DNA of 64,000 nucleotides from Marinobacter sp. EhC06 (GCF_001650915.1 NZ_LXYO01000023.1:558001-622000), one strand, 5' to 3'; positions 22,375-32,677 are shown, counted from the stretch's first letter. Program-made: numbers and translations. Notes: a model not told the origin generated them from the letters alone.

Positions 22375-24528
22375 ATGAATTCGTCCCGTGATAACCGCCA
22401 GTCCTTTCTCCCGTCAGGCCTCGCGTTGGCCATAGCCGGGGTTCTGGCAAGCCCGATGTTGTACGCGCAGGAAGCGAACGTTACCGAGCTGGATGCAATT
22501 GAGGTATCTGCAGATGGCGCCGAACCGAGCGGCACTGCACCGAGTGATGGTTATACCGCAGAGGCTACCGTCACTGGCACGAAAACAACCACCAGCGTGG
22601 TTGAAACACCCCAGTCCATTTCGACGGTCACAGCGGATCAGATCCAGGATCAGAACGCGGCCAACCTGGGCGAAGTTCTGCGCTATACAGCCGGTGCCCG
22701 TGGTGAGACTTTCGGTTTTGAACCGCGCACCACCTTTCTGAGAATACGTGGCTTCGATGTGGCCACCAGTGGCTTGTTTCGTGACAACCTGAAACTGGCG
22801 AATCCCGGCTTTGCGGCCGGTTACAGCCTGGAGCCCTATGGTGCCGAGCGCATTGATGTGCTGAAGGGACCCTCGTCCGTGCTCTACGGACAGGCGGGCC
22901 CGGGCGGGTTGGTGAACTATGTGTCCAAGCGACCTACATTCGACACTCGTCGAGAAGTGCGCGTTGAGGCGGGCACCAACGATCTGGTTCAGGGCCAGTT
23001 TGATATCAGTGGGGCGGTGAATGACAGTGATACCCTTGCGGTTCGCCTGGTGGGCCTGGTTCGCGACAGCGAAACTCAGGTGGATTTTGTCAATGACGAC
23101 CGAAAGTACCTCGCCCCCAGCCTGACCTGGCAACCCACGGACGCCACCCGACTGACGGTACTGGCGCACTGGCAGTATGACGACACCCAGCCCTCCCAGC
23201 GCTACCCGTTGCAGGGGACTCTTGAGCCAAACCCGAATGGTCCGATTCCTGACAACCGGTTTACCGGCGAGCCGGGGTACGACGCTTACGAGCGTCGCGA
23301 GAGCGCCTTTGGATACGAGTTTGAACACCACATCAATGACCAGGTGGTGCTGCGTCAGAATGTCCGGGACTACCGCAACGATGTCGACGACCAGACCATC
23401 TACACCACCGGCTTGCTGGCGGATCAGAGAACCATTACCCGGTCACGCTTTGACAGTTTCGGTCGCATTGACGGCCTGGTCATGGATAACCAGCTGCAGT
23501 TGACCGCTCAGACGGGGGCGGCCGAACACACGGTATTGGTCGGCCTGGATCATCAGGATATTGACGTGTCATCCCGGCAGTTCTTCGGGCCCGCCAGTAA
23601 CCTGGACATCTATGATCCCGTCTATGGCGCGCCTATCCCTGATGCCCCTTTGTTTAAAGACGAGAACGGCCAACTCAAGCAGACCGGCGTTTACCTGCAG
23701 GATCAGATCCGGGTAGACCGTTGGACGGTTTCCCTTGGCGGCCGGTATGACGTGGCCCGTTCCGAGACACTCAATAATCTCACCGGCGCCACAGCTAGCC
23801 GGGAAGACGAAGCCTTCACCGGGCGTGCCGGTGTCAGTTACCAGCTCGCGAATGGCCTTGCACCCTATGTGAGCTACATGGAGTCGTTTCTCCCCACTAC
23901 AGGTACCGATGCGGCAGGCAATCCGTTCGAGCCGGAAACCGCACATCAGTACGAGGTGGGCGTGAAGTACCAGCCCAACACGGACACGTTGGTCACACTG
24001 GCCTGGTTCGACCTGACCCGGGAAGACTACCTGACCACCAACCCCACCAGTTTTGCCAGTGAGCAGAAGGGCGAGGCCAACTCGCGGGGCCTTGAGATGG
24101 AAGCCCGCACGCGTGTGTTCCAGGCGCTGGATGTGGTTGCCAGCTATACCTACACCGATGCCGAGATCACCAAAGCCAGCAACCCGGTGGAAGAGGGCGA
24201 GCCGCTGGAATACACACCCGAACATGAAGCGGCGCTATGGGGCAAATATAACTTCCGGGGCGGTATGCTGCATGGCCTGGGTCTGGGCGCCGGTGTGCGT
24301 TACATCGGCGAGAGTTTTGGCGCGGCATTCAACGCGGATAATTCTGCCCTGGAAGTACCGGATGTAACCCTGGTGGATGCCGCTGTTACCTACGACATTG
24401 GCCAGGTGTCGCTGGGCCTGCATGCACAGAACCTGCTGGATGAGAAATACGTGGCAACGGCCTTCGACAGCTCGGGCACCTACGGCACCCGCCGTGAAAT
24501 CACAGGTTCGGTTATTTACCGGTTCTGA
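22375..24528 (+). CDS. TonB-dependent siderophore receptor (ferrichrome/FpvA-like group)
   Basis: 717-residue outer-membrane receptor with a signal peptide ending about YAQEA (residue 34). The plug domain has VVETPQSISTVTADQIQDQ, FLRIRGFD and ERIDVLKGPSSVLYGQAGPGG, the pattern of the FhuA/FoxA/FpvA receptor group. The barrel ends in Phe (VIYRF). No N-terminal signalling domain is present, so it does not itself drive an ECF sigma factor, and control by the adjacent AraC regulator fits. Substrate unknown, probably a hydroxamate or mixed siderophore. Confidence 0.92.
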   Translation: MNSSRDNRQSFLPSGLALAIAGVLASPMLYAQEANVTELDAIEVSADGAEPSGTAPSDGYTAEATVTGTKTTTSVVETPQSISTVTADQIQDQNAANLGEVLRYTAGARGETFGFEPRTTFLRIRGFDVATSGLFRDNLKLANPGFAAGYSLEPYGAERIDVLKGPSSVLYGQAGPGGLVNYVSKRPTFDTRREVRVEAGTNDLVQGQFDISGAVNDSDTLAVRLVGLVRDSETQVDFVNDDRKYLAPSLTWQPTDATRLTVLAHWQYDDTQPSQRYPLQGTLEPNPNGPIPDNRFTGEPGYDAYERRESAFGYEFEHHINDQVVLRQNVRDYRNDVDDQTIYTTGLLADQRTITRSRFDSFGRIDGLVMDNQLQLTAQTGAAEHTVLVGLDHQDIDVSSRQFFGPASNLDIYDPVYGAPIPDAPLFKDENGQLKQTGVYLQDQIRVDRWTVSLGGRYDVARSETLNNLTGATASREDEAFTGRAGVSYQLANGLAPYVSYMESFLPTTGTDAAGNPFEPETAHQYEVGVKYQPNTDTLVTLAWFDLTREDYLTTNPTSFASEQKGEANSRGLEMEARTRVFQALDVVASYTYTDAEITKASNPVEEGEPLEYTPEHEAALWGKYNFRGGMLHGLGLGAGVRYIGESFGAAFNADNSALEVPDVTLVDAAVTYDIGQVSLGLHAQNLLDEKYVATAFDSSGTYGTRREITGSVIYRF

Positions 24529-24541
24529 GTACATTGCTCTC

Positions 24542-24561
24542 CCGGCGCACGGACGCGCCGG
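24542..24561 (+). terminator. Hairpin after the second TonB receptor
   Basis: CCGGCGC/GCGCCGG with a 6-nt loop, 14 bp past the receptor stop. No clear T-run follows, so termination would be weak or Rho-assisted. Confidence 0.5.
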
Positions 24562-24933
24562 TTCCCAAAATTCTCTAAGAACCTATCCTGAAAGCAGTTC
24601 CCCCGCCAGAAACTGTCCTTCACCGTTGAGATTCACATCCAGGTCAGTTCTATCCAGTGCCTGTTCGTGGTCTTGAGGGGGGCTTTTTTTCATAAAACCA
24701 CCGCATTGAGCCAGAAATCGGTTAAAATGCGGTCGCTTGCACCGTTTGAATTAAGTAATATTACTAAAAAATTCCGGCGTGGCTGGGCTTACCTTCCTCT
24801 CTTGTTGTTATTACGACCAAATAAGGTCTGAAACTCGTACCTTTGGACCATACCCCGGTACGCAAATATCAAGGAAGATTCGGGCCTTCTGCCACACAAT
24901 ACCAATAACCCGTTTTCTCAGAAGATTTCTGTA
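24562..24933. other. Intergenic stretch before nhaB
   Basis: 372 bp without a convincing gene. It contains a G-run followed by a T-run near 24677-24690 and an AT-rich block at 24750-24770. I looked for a known ion riboswitch before nhaB and could not recognise one. A long 5' leader for nhaB is possible. Confidence 0.4.
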
Positions 24934-26439
24934 ATGCCCACTACCGTTATTTCCGGCTTTACCCACAATTTCCTTGGCAAAGCGCCCGTCTGGTACAAGC
25001 AGGTAATTCTGCTGTTTCTGGTCGCCAACCCGATTGTCATGTGGACGCTCGGTCCGGGAACGGCCGGCTGGCTTCTGATTGCCGAGTTTATTTTTACCCT
25101 GGCCATGGCCCTGAAGTGTTACCCGCTTCTGCCGGGTGGCCTGCTGGCGGTGGAGGCGCTGCTGATCGGCCTGACCACGCCGGATGCGGTCTATCTGGAA
25201 GTGCTCACCAACTTCCCCGTTATCCTGTTGTTGATGTTCATGGTGGCCGGTATCTACTTCATGAAGGAACTGCTGCTGGTGACCTTCACCCAGATTCTGG
25301 TGGGTGTGCGTTCCAAGTCGGCTTTGTCTCTTCTGTTCTGCTGCGCGGCAGCGATTCTTTCGGCCTTCCTGGATGCCCTGACTGTTACCGCGGTGATCAT
25401 CAGCGTCGCGGTGGGTTTCTACTCGGTTTACCACAAGGTTGCCTCCGGTAAGGGCTATCAGCACAAGGATCATAACGCCGGTAGCGATGACGAGGTGATC
25501 GAGCTGCACCGGGAAGACCTGGAGAACTTCCGTGCCTTTTTGCGCAGCCTATTAATGCACGGTGCTATCGGTACCGCTCTCGGCGGGGTAGCCACCATGG
25601 TGGGCGAGCCGCAGAACCTGCTGATTGCCAAGGTGGTGGGTTGGGATTTTGCCGGCTTCTTCCTGCATATGGCGCCGGTGAGCGTGCCGGTGCTGGCGGC
25701 CGGGTTGTTTACCTGCTGGGCTCTGGAAAAGTTGCGCTGGTTCGGCTACGGCGGGCGCCTGCCCAAACCCGTGCGCCGGGTGCTGGAAGAGTTTGCAGAG
25801 AACGAGCGGGCGAAGCGAACCAAGGCTGATCAGGCCGCACTCTGGGTGCAGGCTTTTGCGGCTGCAATTCTGGTGGTGGGCCTGGCTTTTCACCTGGCTG
25901 AGGTCGGCTTGATTGGCCTGTTGGTGATCATCCTGATTACCTCATTTACCGGTGTCACCGATGAGCACCAGATTGGTAAAGCGTTCCAGGAATCCTTGCC
26001 GTTTACCTCCCTGCTGGTGGTGTTTTTCGCGGTGGTTGCCGTGATCCACGAACAGCACCTGTTCAAGCCGATCATTGACTACGTTCTGTCGCTTCCCGAA
26101 GCCCGTCAGCCGGGCATGTTCTTTATCGCCAACGGCGTGCTCTCGATGATCAGCGATAACGTGTTCGTGGCCACCGTGTATATCAGTGAGGTGAAACAGG
26201 CTCTGGATGCGGGTGCTATCAGCTATGACCATTTCCAGAAGCTGGCGGTTGCCATCAACACCGGCACCAATCTTCCCAGTGTGGCGACCCCGAATGGCCA
26301 GGCGGCTTTCCTGTTCCTGCTGACGTCTGCCATCGCGCCACTGGTTCGACTGTCATACGGCAAGATGGTGATTATGGCGTTTCCCTATATGTTGGTAATG
26401 GGGGGGGTAGGTCTGTACATGGTTATTAACCATATTTGA
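24934..26439 (+). CDS. nhaB: Na+/H+ antiporter NhaB
   Basis: Electrogenic sodium-proton antiporter of the inner membrane, 501 residues with about 12 hydrophobic segments. The N-terminus ([21 protein letters not shown]), the [27 protein letters not shown] segment and the C-terminal [21 protein letters not shown] are characteristic of NhaB. It expels sodium and supports pH homeostasis, suited to a marine organism. It stands alone, with a 90-bp gap downstream. Confidence 0.95.
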   Translation: MPTTVISGFTHNFLGKAPVWYKQVILLFLVANPIVMWTLGPGTAGWLLIAEFIFTLAMALKCYPLLPGGLLAVEALLIGLTTPDAVYLEVLTNFPVILLLMFMVAGIYFMKELLLVTFTQILVGVRSKSALSLLFCCAAAILSAFLDALTVTAVIISVAVGFYSVYHKVASGKGYQHKDHNAGSDDEVIELHREDLENFRAFLRSLLMHGAIGTALGGVATMVGEPQNLLIAKVVGWDFAGFFLHMAPVSVPVLAAGLFTCWALEKLRWFGYGGRLPKPVRRVLEEFAENERAKRTKADQAALWVQAFAAAILVVGLAFHLAEVGLIGLLVIILITSFTGVTDEHQIGKAFQESLPFTSLLVVFFAVVAVIHEQHLFKPIIDYVLSLPEARQPGMFFIANGVLSMISDNVFVATVYISEVKQALDAGAISYDHFQKLAVAINTGTNLPSVATPNGQAAFLFLLTSAIAPLVRLSYGKMVIMAFPYMLVMGGVGLYMVINHI

Positions 26440-26529
26440 CATTCTGTTCGGATTTTTGCGGGCAGTGTCAGTGCAGATTTGCCCGGGTCTGTTAATCTTT
26501 GCCTAAACAGACCTCACTAAACGGATTCC

Positions 26530-27366
26530 ATGCACAGTTGCCAACGCCCTTGTTTTGTCTCTGCACTGACGAGCCGGCAGTCGCTGACTAACCGGTTCGT
26601 CATCTTTCTGATGCTCACCCTTGCGGCCATGGCGGCATCAGCCCAGGAAGGAGCGAATAAAAAAACATTGCGTGTGGCCTACCTGGAGTTTCCGCCGGTT
26701 ACCTACCAGGCTGCCGATGGAACAGCGGCTGGCAGCTTCATCGAGCTGACCCGGAAAGTTGCCGCTGAGGCTGGCTATGAGCCTGAGTTTCTCTATTTAC
26801 CGGTCAGTAGGGTCTATCTTTATCTGAGCAATGGCGCGATTGATGTCTGGCCCGGCGTTACTGAGGTCCCCAATCTACAGGGGAATGTTCTGGAAAGTTG
26901 GGTCAGCCCATCCCCGGTGCACCTGAGTGCCTGGTATCTTGATGGAAAACCGCCCTTGACCAACCTCGAGCAGTTGCGGGGCAAACGTGTGATTGTAATC
27001 GGCGGCTATACATACGCCGGCCTGCTTTCCTGGCTTGAAGCCGACAGTGAAATCCGGGTTACCGAATCGCCCAATCATCGTTCTGCGGTTGATATGCTGA
27101 AGCGTGGACGTGGTGATTACCTGCTGGATTATCGCCAACCGGTCCGGGAAATTCTTATCGAAGGGGCGGATCGCATGCTCCGGGAGTCGGAAGTCCGTAC
27201 TCGCAACCTGGCCTGGGTTTTCTCGCTTGCCCATCCCCGGGCTGCTCTGTTGCGGGATGAATTCGACGATGCCTATCTGCGCCTTGTAGAGAAAGGTGAG
27301 GTGCCGCCGGTACGAGAAATTACCGAGGGCTATACGATCCCGGGTTATCCCGAACAGCTGCGCTGA
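26530..27366 (+). CDS. Family 3 extracellular solute-binding-like protein
   Basis: 278 residues with a hydrophobic N-terminal segment (about 22-38) ending in an Ala-Ser-Ala-type cleavage site. The mature part starts LRVAYLEFPPVTYQAADGTAAG, the pattern of bacterial family 3 amino-acid binding proteins, and has two lobes. No permease or ATPase lies nearby, so it may be an orphan binding or sensory protein. Such stand-alone proteins are common in marine gammaproteobacteria and their ligands are mostly unknown. Confidence 0.75.
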   Translation: MHSCQRPCFVSALTSRQSLTNRFVIFLMLTLAAMAASAQEGANKKTLRVAYLEFPPVTYQAADGTAAGSFIELTRKVAAEAGYEPEFLYLPVSRVYLYLSNGAIDVWPGVTEVPNLQGNVLESWVSPSPVHLSAWYLDGKPPLTNLEQLRGKRVIVIGGYTYAGLLSWLEADSEIRVTESPNHRSAVDMLKRGRGDYLLDYRQPVREILIEGADRMLRESEVRTRNLAWVFSLAHPRAALLRDEFDDAYLRLVEKGEVPPVREITEGYTIPGYPEQLR

Positions 27367-27393
27367 TCGGTTTTGCACACAGAGTACTGATGT

Positions 27394-28113
27394 TCAGGGG
27401 TTTAACCGGATATCCCCATACCAGGCGGTCGCTTTTTCCCCGGTGTTGTCCGAATCCGACATGATGGCAATACCCACCACCGGTGGCGGTTCCTCGCCAA
27501 ACGCTTCCCGGTAGTCGGCCATGATATCCCGCTCCACCGTGACCCATTCGCCGACCTGTTCTGATCCGGAATTAATGGCAATCATCATGGTTTTCTCGGT
27601 GTAAGGGTTGGGCACAATCTCGCCCTTCGGGAGAGTATTGGCCCAGATGTAGTTGAGGGCATTGCCCGGCAGAGACTCACCGAATAACACCTCGACGGTC
27701 TTGCGTTTGGCGCGCTCGAAAAACCCTGCCTTCTCGGGCTGGAACTCGAATGCCACATAGATTCTCGCCGGATAATCGTCCCCGGACTTTTCCCGGGCAT
27801 CGCCTTTTTCGAAGACATTCGAGACCTTCCACCGCCATTGCAGAATCAGCGAATCGGTTGGCTCCAGCCTGACCCGTGCGATCAGTCCTGACGCACCGCC
27901 GTCCGTGGTCGCCCGCACGACCTGCTGACCGTCTTCGGTTGTCAGTTCATAGCGGCTGAGCTGATCTATTTTGGGGAATTCCAGAGGCTCCCAGCCATCA
28001 TTCAGGGACTGCATTTCCGAGAAAGGTGTGAGCGGGGATGGTGCCTGTGCCAACAAGAGCCCTGACAGGCCCATCAGAACCAGCACTGATAAAAATGTGG
28101 CAGTCTTTCTCAT
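27394..28113 (-). CDS. DUF3047 domain protein, exported
   Basis: 239-residue protein with an N-terminal signal peptide (MRKTATFLSVLVLMGLSGLL). The body has the DUF3047 pattern, including SLILQWRWKVSNVFEKGDAR, DDYPARIYVAFEF and AIMSDSDNTGEKATAWYGDI. Function is unknown; a periplasmic carbohydrate-binding-like fold is possible. I chose ATG at 28113 because the signal peptide starts there. It lies 69 bp past the response-regulator gene on the same strand and could be transcribed with it. Confidence 0.75.
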   Translation of the reverse strand: MRKTATFLSVLVLMGLSGLLLAQAPSPLTPFSEMQSLNDGWEPLEFPKIDQLSRYELTTEDGQQVVRATTDGGASGLIARVRLEPTDSLILQWRWKVSNVFEKGDAREKSGDDYPARIYVAFEFQPEKAGFFERAKRKTVEVLFGESLPGNALNYIWANTLPKGEIVPNPYTEKTMMIAINSGSEQVGEWVTVERDIMADYREAFGEEPPPVVGIAIMSDSDNTGEKATAWYGDIRLNP

Positions 28114-28182
28114 CGCGCTTCTCGCTTTCAGGTTTACAGTACCCCGATGGACAGACGCTATGAGCAAAAGTGCCCGAGGCCA

Positions 28183-29088
28183 TTACTGGATTGCCAGCAA
28201 GCGGATTGCACTGGCTGCGGCCGCCGTCCGGTTCTCTACGCCCAGTTTCCGGAATACCTGCTCCAGGTGTTTGTTAACGGTTCGGGGACTCATATCCAGG
28301 ATCTGGCCTATCTCCCGGTTGGTCTTACCGTTCGCGATCCAGAGTAACACGTCGGATTCTCTCAGTGTCAGCTCGAACCGTTGCCGCAAGGCTGCTGTTG
28401 CGCTGTTCTGGTTCTGTGGTGTTTTCAGCCGCAGCAGGTATTCTCTGTTATCCACAAGGGCAAGAAACTCTACCGTTCTGTCGATACCCATGATTTCGAC
28501 TGGCATGCTGTGGCCCGGCTCGGGACGGTGGCCCAGCCATTGCTCCAATCTGGCACGTACCTCGGGAAATTCGGGATGCGCTGCGTCGGGCAGGTACTGG
28601 CAAACCTGTGGCGTGCCCCAGAGCAAATTCGCCTCGCGGTCCACCGCAAACAGGTTCTGACCGGCCGTATCCAGGGCGCTACGAGCACTGCGGGTCATGC
28701 GGGCGTTCGTCAGGTGTACATCCATTCTGGCCAGAAGTTCGGTGGTGTTAATCGGTTTGGTTACGTAATCCACCCCACCGGCGTTGAGCCCCATAACAAC
28801 GTGCTCGGTATCGCTCAGACCGGTCATGAAGATGATGGGAATATCGGCGAACGCGGGGTTCTCTTTCAATCGACGACAGGTTTCGAAGCCGTCCATATGG
28901 GGCATCAAAGCGTCCATCAACACCACATCTGGGGTTATATTCTGGCTGATCGTAAGCGCCTGGTTTCCTTCCAGAGCAACGAGCACCGTCATACCTGCCT
29001 CTTCCATGGCATCGTTGATCATTCGAATGGAGTCGACTGCGTCATCTACGACCATCACGACAGTCTTCCGGTCATTATGAAGCTTCAT
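28183..29088 (-). CDS. LuxR/FixJ-type response regulator
   Basis: 301-residue regulator. The N-terminal receiver domain has acidic DD at residues 15-16, phospho-acceptor Asp59 (VLMDALMPHMDG) and the conserved Lys in VDYVTKP near residue 109. A central segment (about 135-225) looks like a PAS-type or linker domain, unusual for simple LuxR regulators. The C-terminal LuxR helix-turn-helix reads LTLRESDVLLWIANGKTNRE and continues through RTVNKHLEQVFRKLGVENR. Its start lies 14 bp inside the end of the hybrid-kinase gene, so the two are a cognate pair. Likely target promoters are discussed in the findings. Confidence 0.88.
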   Translation of the reverse strand: MKLHNDRKTVVMVVDDAVDSIRMINDAMEEAGMTVLVALEGNQALTISQNITPDVVLMDALMPHMDGFETCRRLKENPAFADIPIIFMTGLSDTEHVVMGLNAGGVDYVTKPINTTELLARMDVHLTNARMTRSARSALDTAGQNLFAVDREANLLWGTPQVCQYLPDAAHPEFPEVRARLEQWLGHRPEPGHSMPVEIMGIDRTVEFLALVDNREYLLRLKTPQNQNSATAALRQRFELTLRESDVLLWIANGKTNREIGQILDMSPRTVNKHLEQVFRKLGVENRTAAAASAIRLLAIQ

Positions 29089-32000
29089 GTTCGGCTACCT
29101 CGAGTAGTTCAAGAATTTTCTCAAACTGGAAATCGTTGGTGAGTCTGGTGAGCTCAATCGCAAAGGGTTCGGCCGCCTCGCCGCTGTGTTTCAGGTCATG
29201 CAATGCCTCAAGCAGGCCTTTCCGGTGTCCGATCCGGGCCAGAGTGGCCAGAGCCAGGCGATGCTCCATTTTGGGTAAAGGCAAAACGCCATGGTCGGGT
29301 GCTGGAATAGCCGCCATGGGATCCGGGCTCTTATCGAATCGCCAATTGAGATCCAGCACGCTGGCAATGGTGTCGAGCAACAGGTTCAGCCGAACCGGTT
29401 TGATGATGTAGCCATCGTGCAGACGCGGTGAGTCTGCGGCGTGGTGGCCTTCGTTAGCGTCGGCAGAGACCATCACGACAGGCATGGTGTGCTTGTGCTG
29501 TCGTAGCATTGCCAGGACTTCCCAGCCGCTTTGGCCCGGCATGGACACGTCGAGAAGCAGAAGGTCAGGGCGTTCGGCCTCAACGGTTGCCAAAACCTGC
29601 AGAGCATTGCCAAGATCGACGATTTCAAAGCCCAGGGGCGAGAGCATGGCCCGCATGACCTGGCGGTGGGACACATCGTCATCCACCAGCAGTACCTTTC
29701 GCCGCGAACCGTGGTAACCGTAGATGCGCTTGGCCGGCATTGATATCGAGCGGGGTGTCGAAGAATGCAGGCTTGATAGCATCAGACTGACCCGGAAGAC
29801 ACTACCTTGACCCGGTACGCTCTCCAGCGAGATATCGCCACCCATGATTTCCGTGAGCAGGCGGGTAATGGTCAGACCCAGGCCTGTGCCGGCCCGGCTT
29901 TGCCCCGGTGTCCGGATACGTTCGAAGGGTCGGAAGATGCGTTCCACATTCTCAGGGGCTATGCCTTCCCCGGTATCGCGTACGGTGAACTCGGCGACCT
30001 GACTGCGATAACGCAGGGTCAGGGAGACGCCGCCCCGATCCGTGTATTTAATGGCGTTGGAGAGAAGGTTGATCAGAATCTGGCGCAGCCGCTTCTCATC
30101 GGTGGTGACCATTTCCGGAAGCGGGTTGGGGCAGTGGTAATCGAAGGCCAGGCCTTTATCTTCCGCCTGCAGGCGGAACATGGTCACCAGTTGCTCCATC
30201 AGCAGCCCAATCCTGACCTGATCGCGGTGCAGGTCCAGCCGGCCGGCTTCAATTTTGGAAATATCCAGCAGCCCCTCAATCAGATCGGCGAGGTACTCAC
30301 CGCTTCGGCGTATCACGCCGAGGGCTTCCTTGCGGTGGGAAGGGATGGTCTCGTCGTTTTCCATCAACTGGGCATAACCGAGGATGGCATTGAGTGGGGA
30401 ACGGAGTTCGTGACTGATCCCGGTCAAGTAGCGACTTTTCGCCCAGTTGGCGGCCTCCGCCTGTTCTTTGGCCTGCTGAAGAGCCTGGTCGGTCCGTTCG
30501 TGGGCGACGATCTCTTCCATCAGGAGGCGGTTCTGGCGACGGGACTCTTCTTCAGCCACCACCCGGCTTTCGTGGGCGAGCACGAACAACCAGCAGATCA
30601 CACCGGTCACGATCACCAGAATGAAGAACACCTTCCACAGGGTCACCGATAAAAGAATGCCTTCAGCGGGTGAAGCGACCGGCGTCTTGAAATAGATCAG
30701 GGACAGCAGCAGGCCGGAAAGGCCGTTGATGAGCACCAGCAGGCTCAGAAAATGCCCGAGCCTTGAGCGCAGACCGGCCAACACCGGTTTTGGCATCAGG
30801 CTTCCGAGAAACTGATTGAGCTGTTCCTGATATCCGGCCCCCGGTTTGCAGGCGTCTGCGCAACGGGCATCGAGCGAACAGCACAGTGAACAGATGGTGC
30901 CGTCGTACGCGGGACAATGGGTGAGATCTTCCGGTTCGAAGTGATGTTCACAAATCGTGCATTGCACGAGCTGATGGTCAGTAGCGATGGGGACGAATGG
31001 CCGTGCTGTGTAGAAACGGCCACCGGTTTTCCAGGCGATCAGAGGCGCCATGATCAGCGCGACTCCCATGGCGATAAAATGGGACAGAGCCTCCGGATAG
31101 ACGCCCAGTATGCCGGTGTGGCAGATGATTCCTACTAAAGAGGCCGTCAGCATGGCACCAACTCCGACCGGGTTGATGTCGTACAGGTGGGCACGTTTGA
31201 ACTCAATGTGTGCGGGACTGAGCCCCAGTGGTTTGTTGATCACCAGATCCGCCACCAGGGAACCAACCCAGGCAATGGCGACGATGCCGTAGAAACCCAG
31301 GGTTTCCTCCAGCGCCCGGTAAACACCCAGTTCCATCACCAGAAGGGCAATGGCGACGTTGAAGAACAGCCAGACAACTCGTCCGGGGTGGCTGTGGGTG
31401 AGTCGCGAGAAGAAGTTGGACCAGGCGATGGAGCCGGCATAGGCATTGGTAACGTTGATCTTGAGCTGGCAAAGAATGACGAAAATGCCCGCCATCGCCA
31501 GGGAGATCTCGGGTGAATGGGTAATGTAATTGAAGGCGATCAGATACATCTGGGTGGGATCAGCCGCCTCCGAGGCGGTAACGCCCTGTTTCAGGGCAAG
31601 AACCGCAAGAAAGGAGCCCGCCAGGATTTTTAACATGCCGATCACAATCCAGCCAGGTCCGCCTGCCATAACGGCGGCCCACCAACGTCGCTTTTCCCGG
31701 GCATTGCGGGGTTCTGGAATGAAGCGCAGGAAATCCACCTGCTCGCCGATCTGGGCAATCAATGAGAACACCACAGCCGCCGCAGCCCCGAACATAACGA
31801 TGCTGAAGCCACCGGAATCAACCGGGTTAAGTCCCTCGAACTGTGTCCAGTCGCTGACGGAAGAGGCATCCGCGTAAACAATGAAAACAAAGGGCACCAG
31901 TTGGAGAAAGATGAAGGCTGGCTGGGTCCAGACCTGGAACCGGCTGATCGTGGTGATCCCGTGGATTACAAAGGGAATGATCACCACGGAGCAAATCAGG

Positions 32001-32458
32001 TAGCCCAGGACCAGTGGAATCCCGAACAGCATTTCCAGCGCCATGGCCATGATGGCGGCCTCGATGGCGAAAAAGATAAACGTGAACGAGGCGTAGATCA
32101 GCGAGGTGATGGTGGAGCCTATATAGCCAAAGCCGGCACCGCGAGTCAGCAGGTCAATGTCGACGCCGTAACGGGCCGCGTAGTAACTGATCGGGATGGC
32201 GGTGAGGAAAATCACCAGACTGACGGCCAGTATCGCGGCGACCGCATTGTCGAATCCGTAGTGGAGGGTAATGGAGCCGCCGATGGCTTCCAGTGCCAGA
32301 AAGGAGATGGCGCCCAGGGCTGTGTTGCTTACCCGGGCCGCGGACCAGCGCCGGGCACTCTTGGCGGTAAAGCGAAGCGCATAGTCTTCCAGGGTCTGGT
32401 TGGCTACCCACTGGTTGTAGCTGCGCCGAACCCGAAAAATATTCTGTCTTGCCGCCAT
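29075..32458 (-). CDS. Hybrid sensor histidine kinase with NCS1-type permease input domain
   Basis: 1127 residues. About 1-475 is an NCS1-like transporter (cytosine, purine, allantoin or hydantoin group) with roughly 12 hydrophobic helices. A cysteine-rich cluster follows (Cys500, 503, 515, 523, 526, 527, 533, 537), probably metal-binding, then two more membrane helices (about 565-590 and 605-630), a coiled coil, HisKA with His683 (ISHELRSPLN), an HATPase domain (N-box near 797, G-box GTGLGL near 857), a receiver with Asp970, and a helical C-terminal tail. The layout resembles CbrA-like transporter-kinases but with an NCS1 rather than an SSS permease. It probably senses or carries a small amide, urea or heterocycle and phosphorylates the overlapping response regulator. 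Confidence 0.9.
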   Translation of the reverse strand: MAARQNIFRVRRSYNQWVANQTLEDYALRFTAKSARRWSAARVSNTALGAISFLALEAIGGSITLHYGFDNAVAAILAVSLVIFLTAIPISYYAARYGVDIDLLTRGAGFGYIGSTITSLIYASFTFIFFAIEAAIMAMALEMLFGIPLVLGYLICSVVIIPFVIHGITTISRFQVWTQPAFIFLQLVPFVFIVYADASSVSDWTQFEGLNPVDSGGFSIVMFGAAAAVVFSLIAQIGEQVDFLRFIPEPRNAREKRRWWAAVMAGGPGWIVIGMLKILAGSFLAVLALKQGVTASEAADPTQMYLIAFNYITHSPEISLAMAGIFVILCQLKINVTNAYAGSIAWSNFFSRLTHSHPGRVVWLFFNVAIALLVMELGVYRALEETLGFYGIVAIAWVGSLVADLVINKPLGLSPAHIEFKRAHLYDINPVGVGAMLTASLVGIICHTGILGVYPEALSHFIAMGVALIMAPLIAWKTGGRFYTARPFVPIATDHQLVQCTICEHHFEPEDLTHCPAYDGTICSLCCSLDARCADACKPGAGYQEQLNQFLGSLMPKPVLAGLRSRLGHFLSLLVLINGLSGLLLSLIYFKTPVASPAEGILLSVTLWKVFFILVIVTGVICWLFVLAHESRVVAEEESRRQNRLLMEEIVAHERTDQALQQAKEQAEAANWAKSRYLTGISHELRSPLNAILGYAQLMENDETIPSHRKEALGVIRRSGEYLADLIEGLLDISKIEAGRLDLHRDQVRIGLLMEQLVTMFRLQAEDKGLAFDYHCPNPLPEMVTTDEKRLRQILINLLSNAIKYTDRGGVSLTLRYRSQVAEFTVRDTGEGIAPENVERIFRPFERIRTPGQSRAGTGLGLTITRLLTEIMGGDISLESVPGQGSVFRVSLMLSSLHSSTPRSISMPAKRIYGYHGSRRKVLLVDDDVSHRQVMRAMLSPLGFEIVDLGNALQVLATVEAERPDLLLLDVSMPGQSGWEVLAMLRQHKHTMPVVMVSADANEGHHAADSPRLHDGYIIKPVRLNLLLDTIASVLDLNWRFDKSPDPMAAIPAPDHGVLPLPKMEHRLALATLARIGHRKGLLEALHDLKHSGEAAEPFAIELTRLTNDFQFEKILELLEVAEHEAS

Positions 32459-32621
32459 GACTGCCTTGCCTTTGGTGTTTGAGTGCCCCGCGTTAGTGCA
32501 GCTTCAAGCTGAAATGCACAGGATGAGAAAGCCGGAACAATATCCGTGCCATAGACCGGTGCAGGGATGTTCTTCTTCTGCATGCCTGCGTTTTTAGCCT
32601 GTCCTGTTGGTTACAGGAATG

Positions 32622-32660
32622 CGTCAAATGACGTAGCGCGCTGGGGCGATTGCCGAATGG
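32622..32660 (+). promoter_or_regulatory. Conserved motif upstream of the urt operon (copy A)
   Basis: This 39-bp block starts CGTCAAATGACGTAG and later contains GGGGC, TT and CGAAT at the same spacing as the block at 39831-39869 before fmdA; I count 27 of 39 matching bases. The first 12 bases form the dyad CGTCaaatGACG. Candidate operator for the local response regulator. Confidence 0.6.
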
Positions 32661-32677
32661 GCACCTGTACGGGTGCC
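32660..32677 (+). other. Leader hairpin before urtA
   Basis: GGCACC-tgtacg-GGTGCC, about 80 bp before the urtA start in the 297-bp divergent gap. It could shape the transcript leader. Role unknown. Confidence 0.4.

Noticed and set aside
24706..24728. Promoter TTGAGC...TAAAAT before nhaB
   Set aside because: The spacer is only 11 bp, too short for a sigma-70 promoter.
24562..24933. Possible sodium or pH riboswitch before nhaB
   Set aside because: Considered because of the long leader, but no conserved aptamer elements were recognised.
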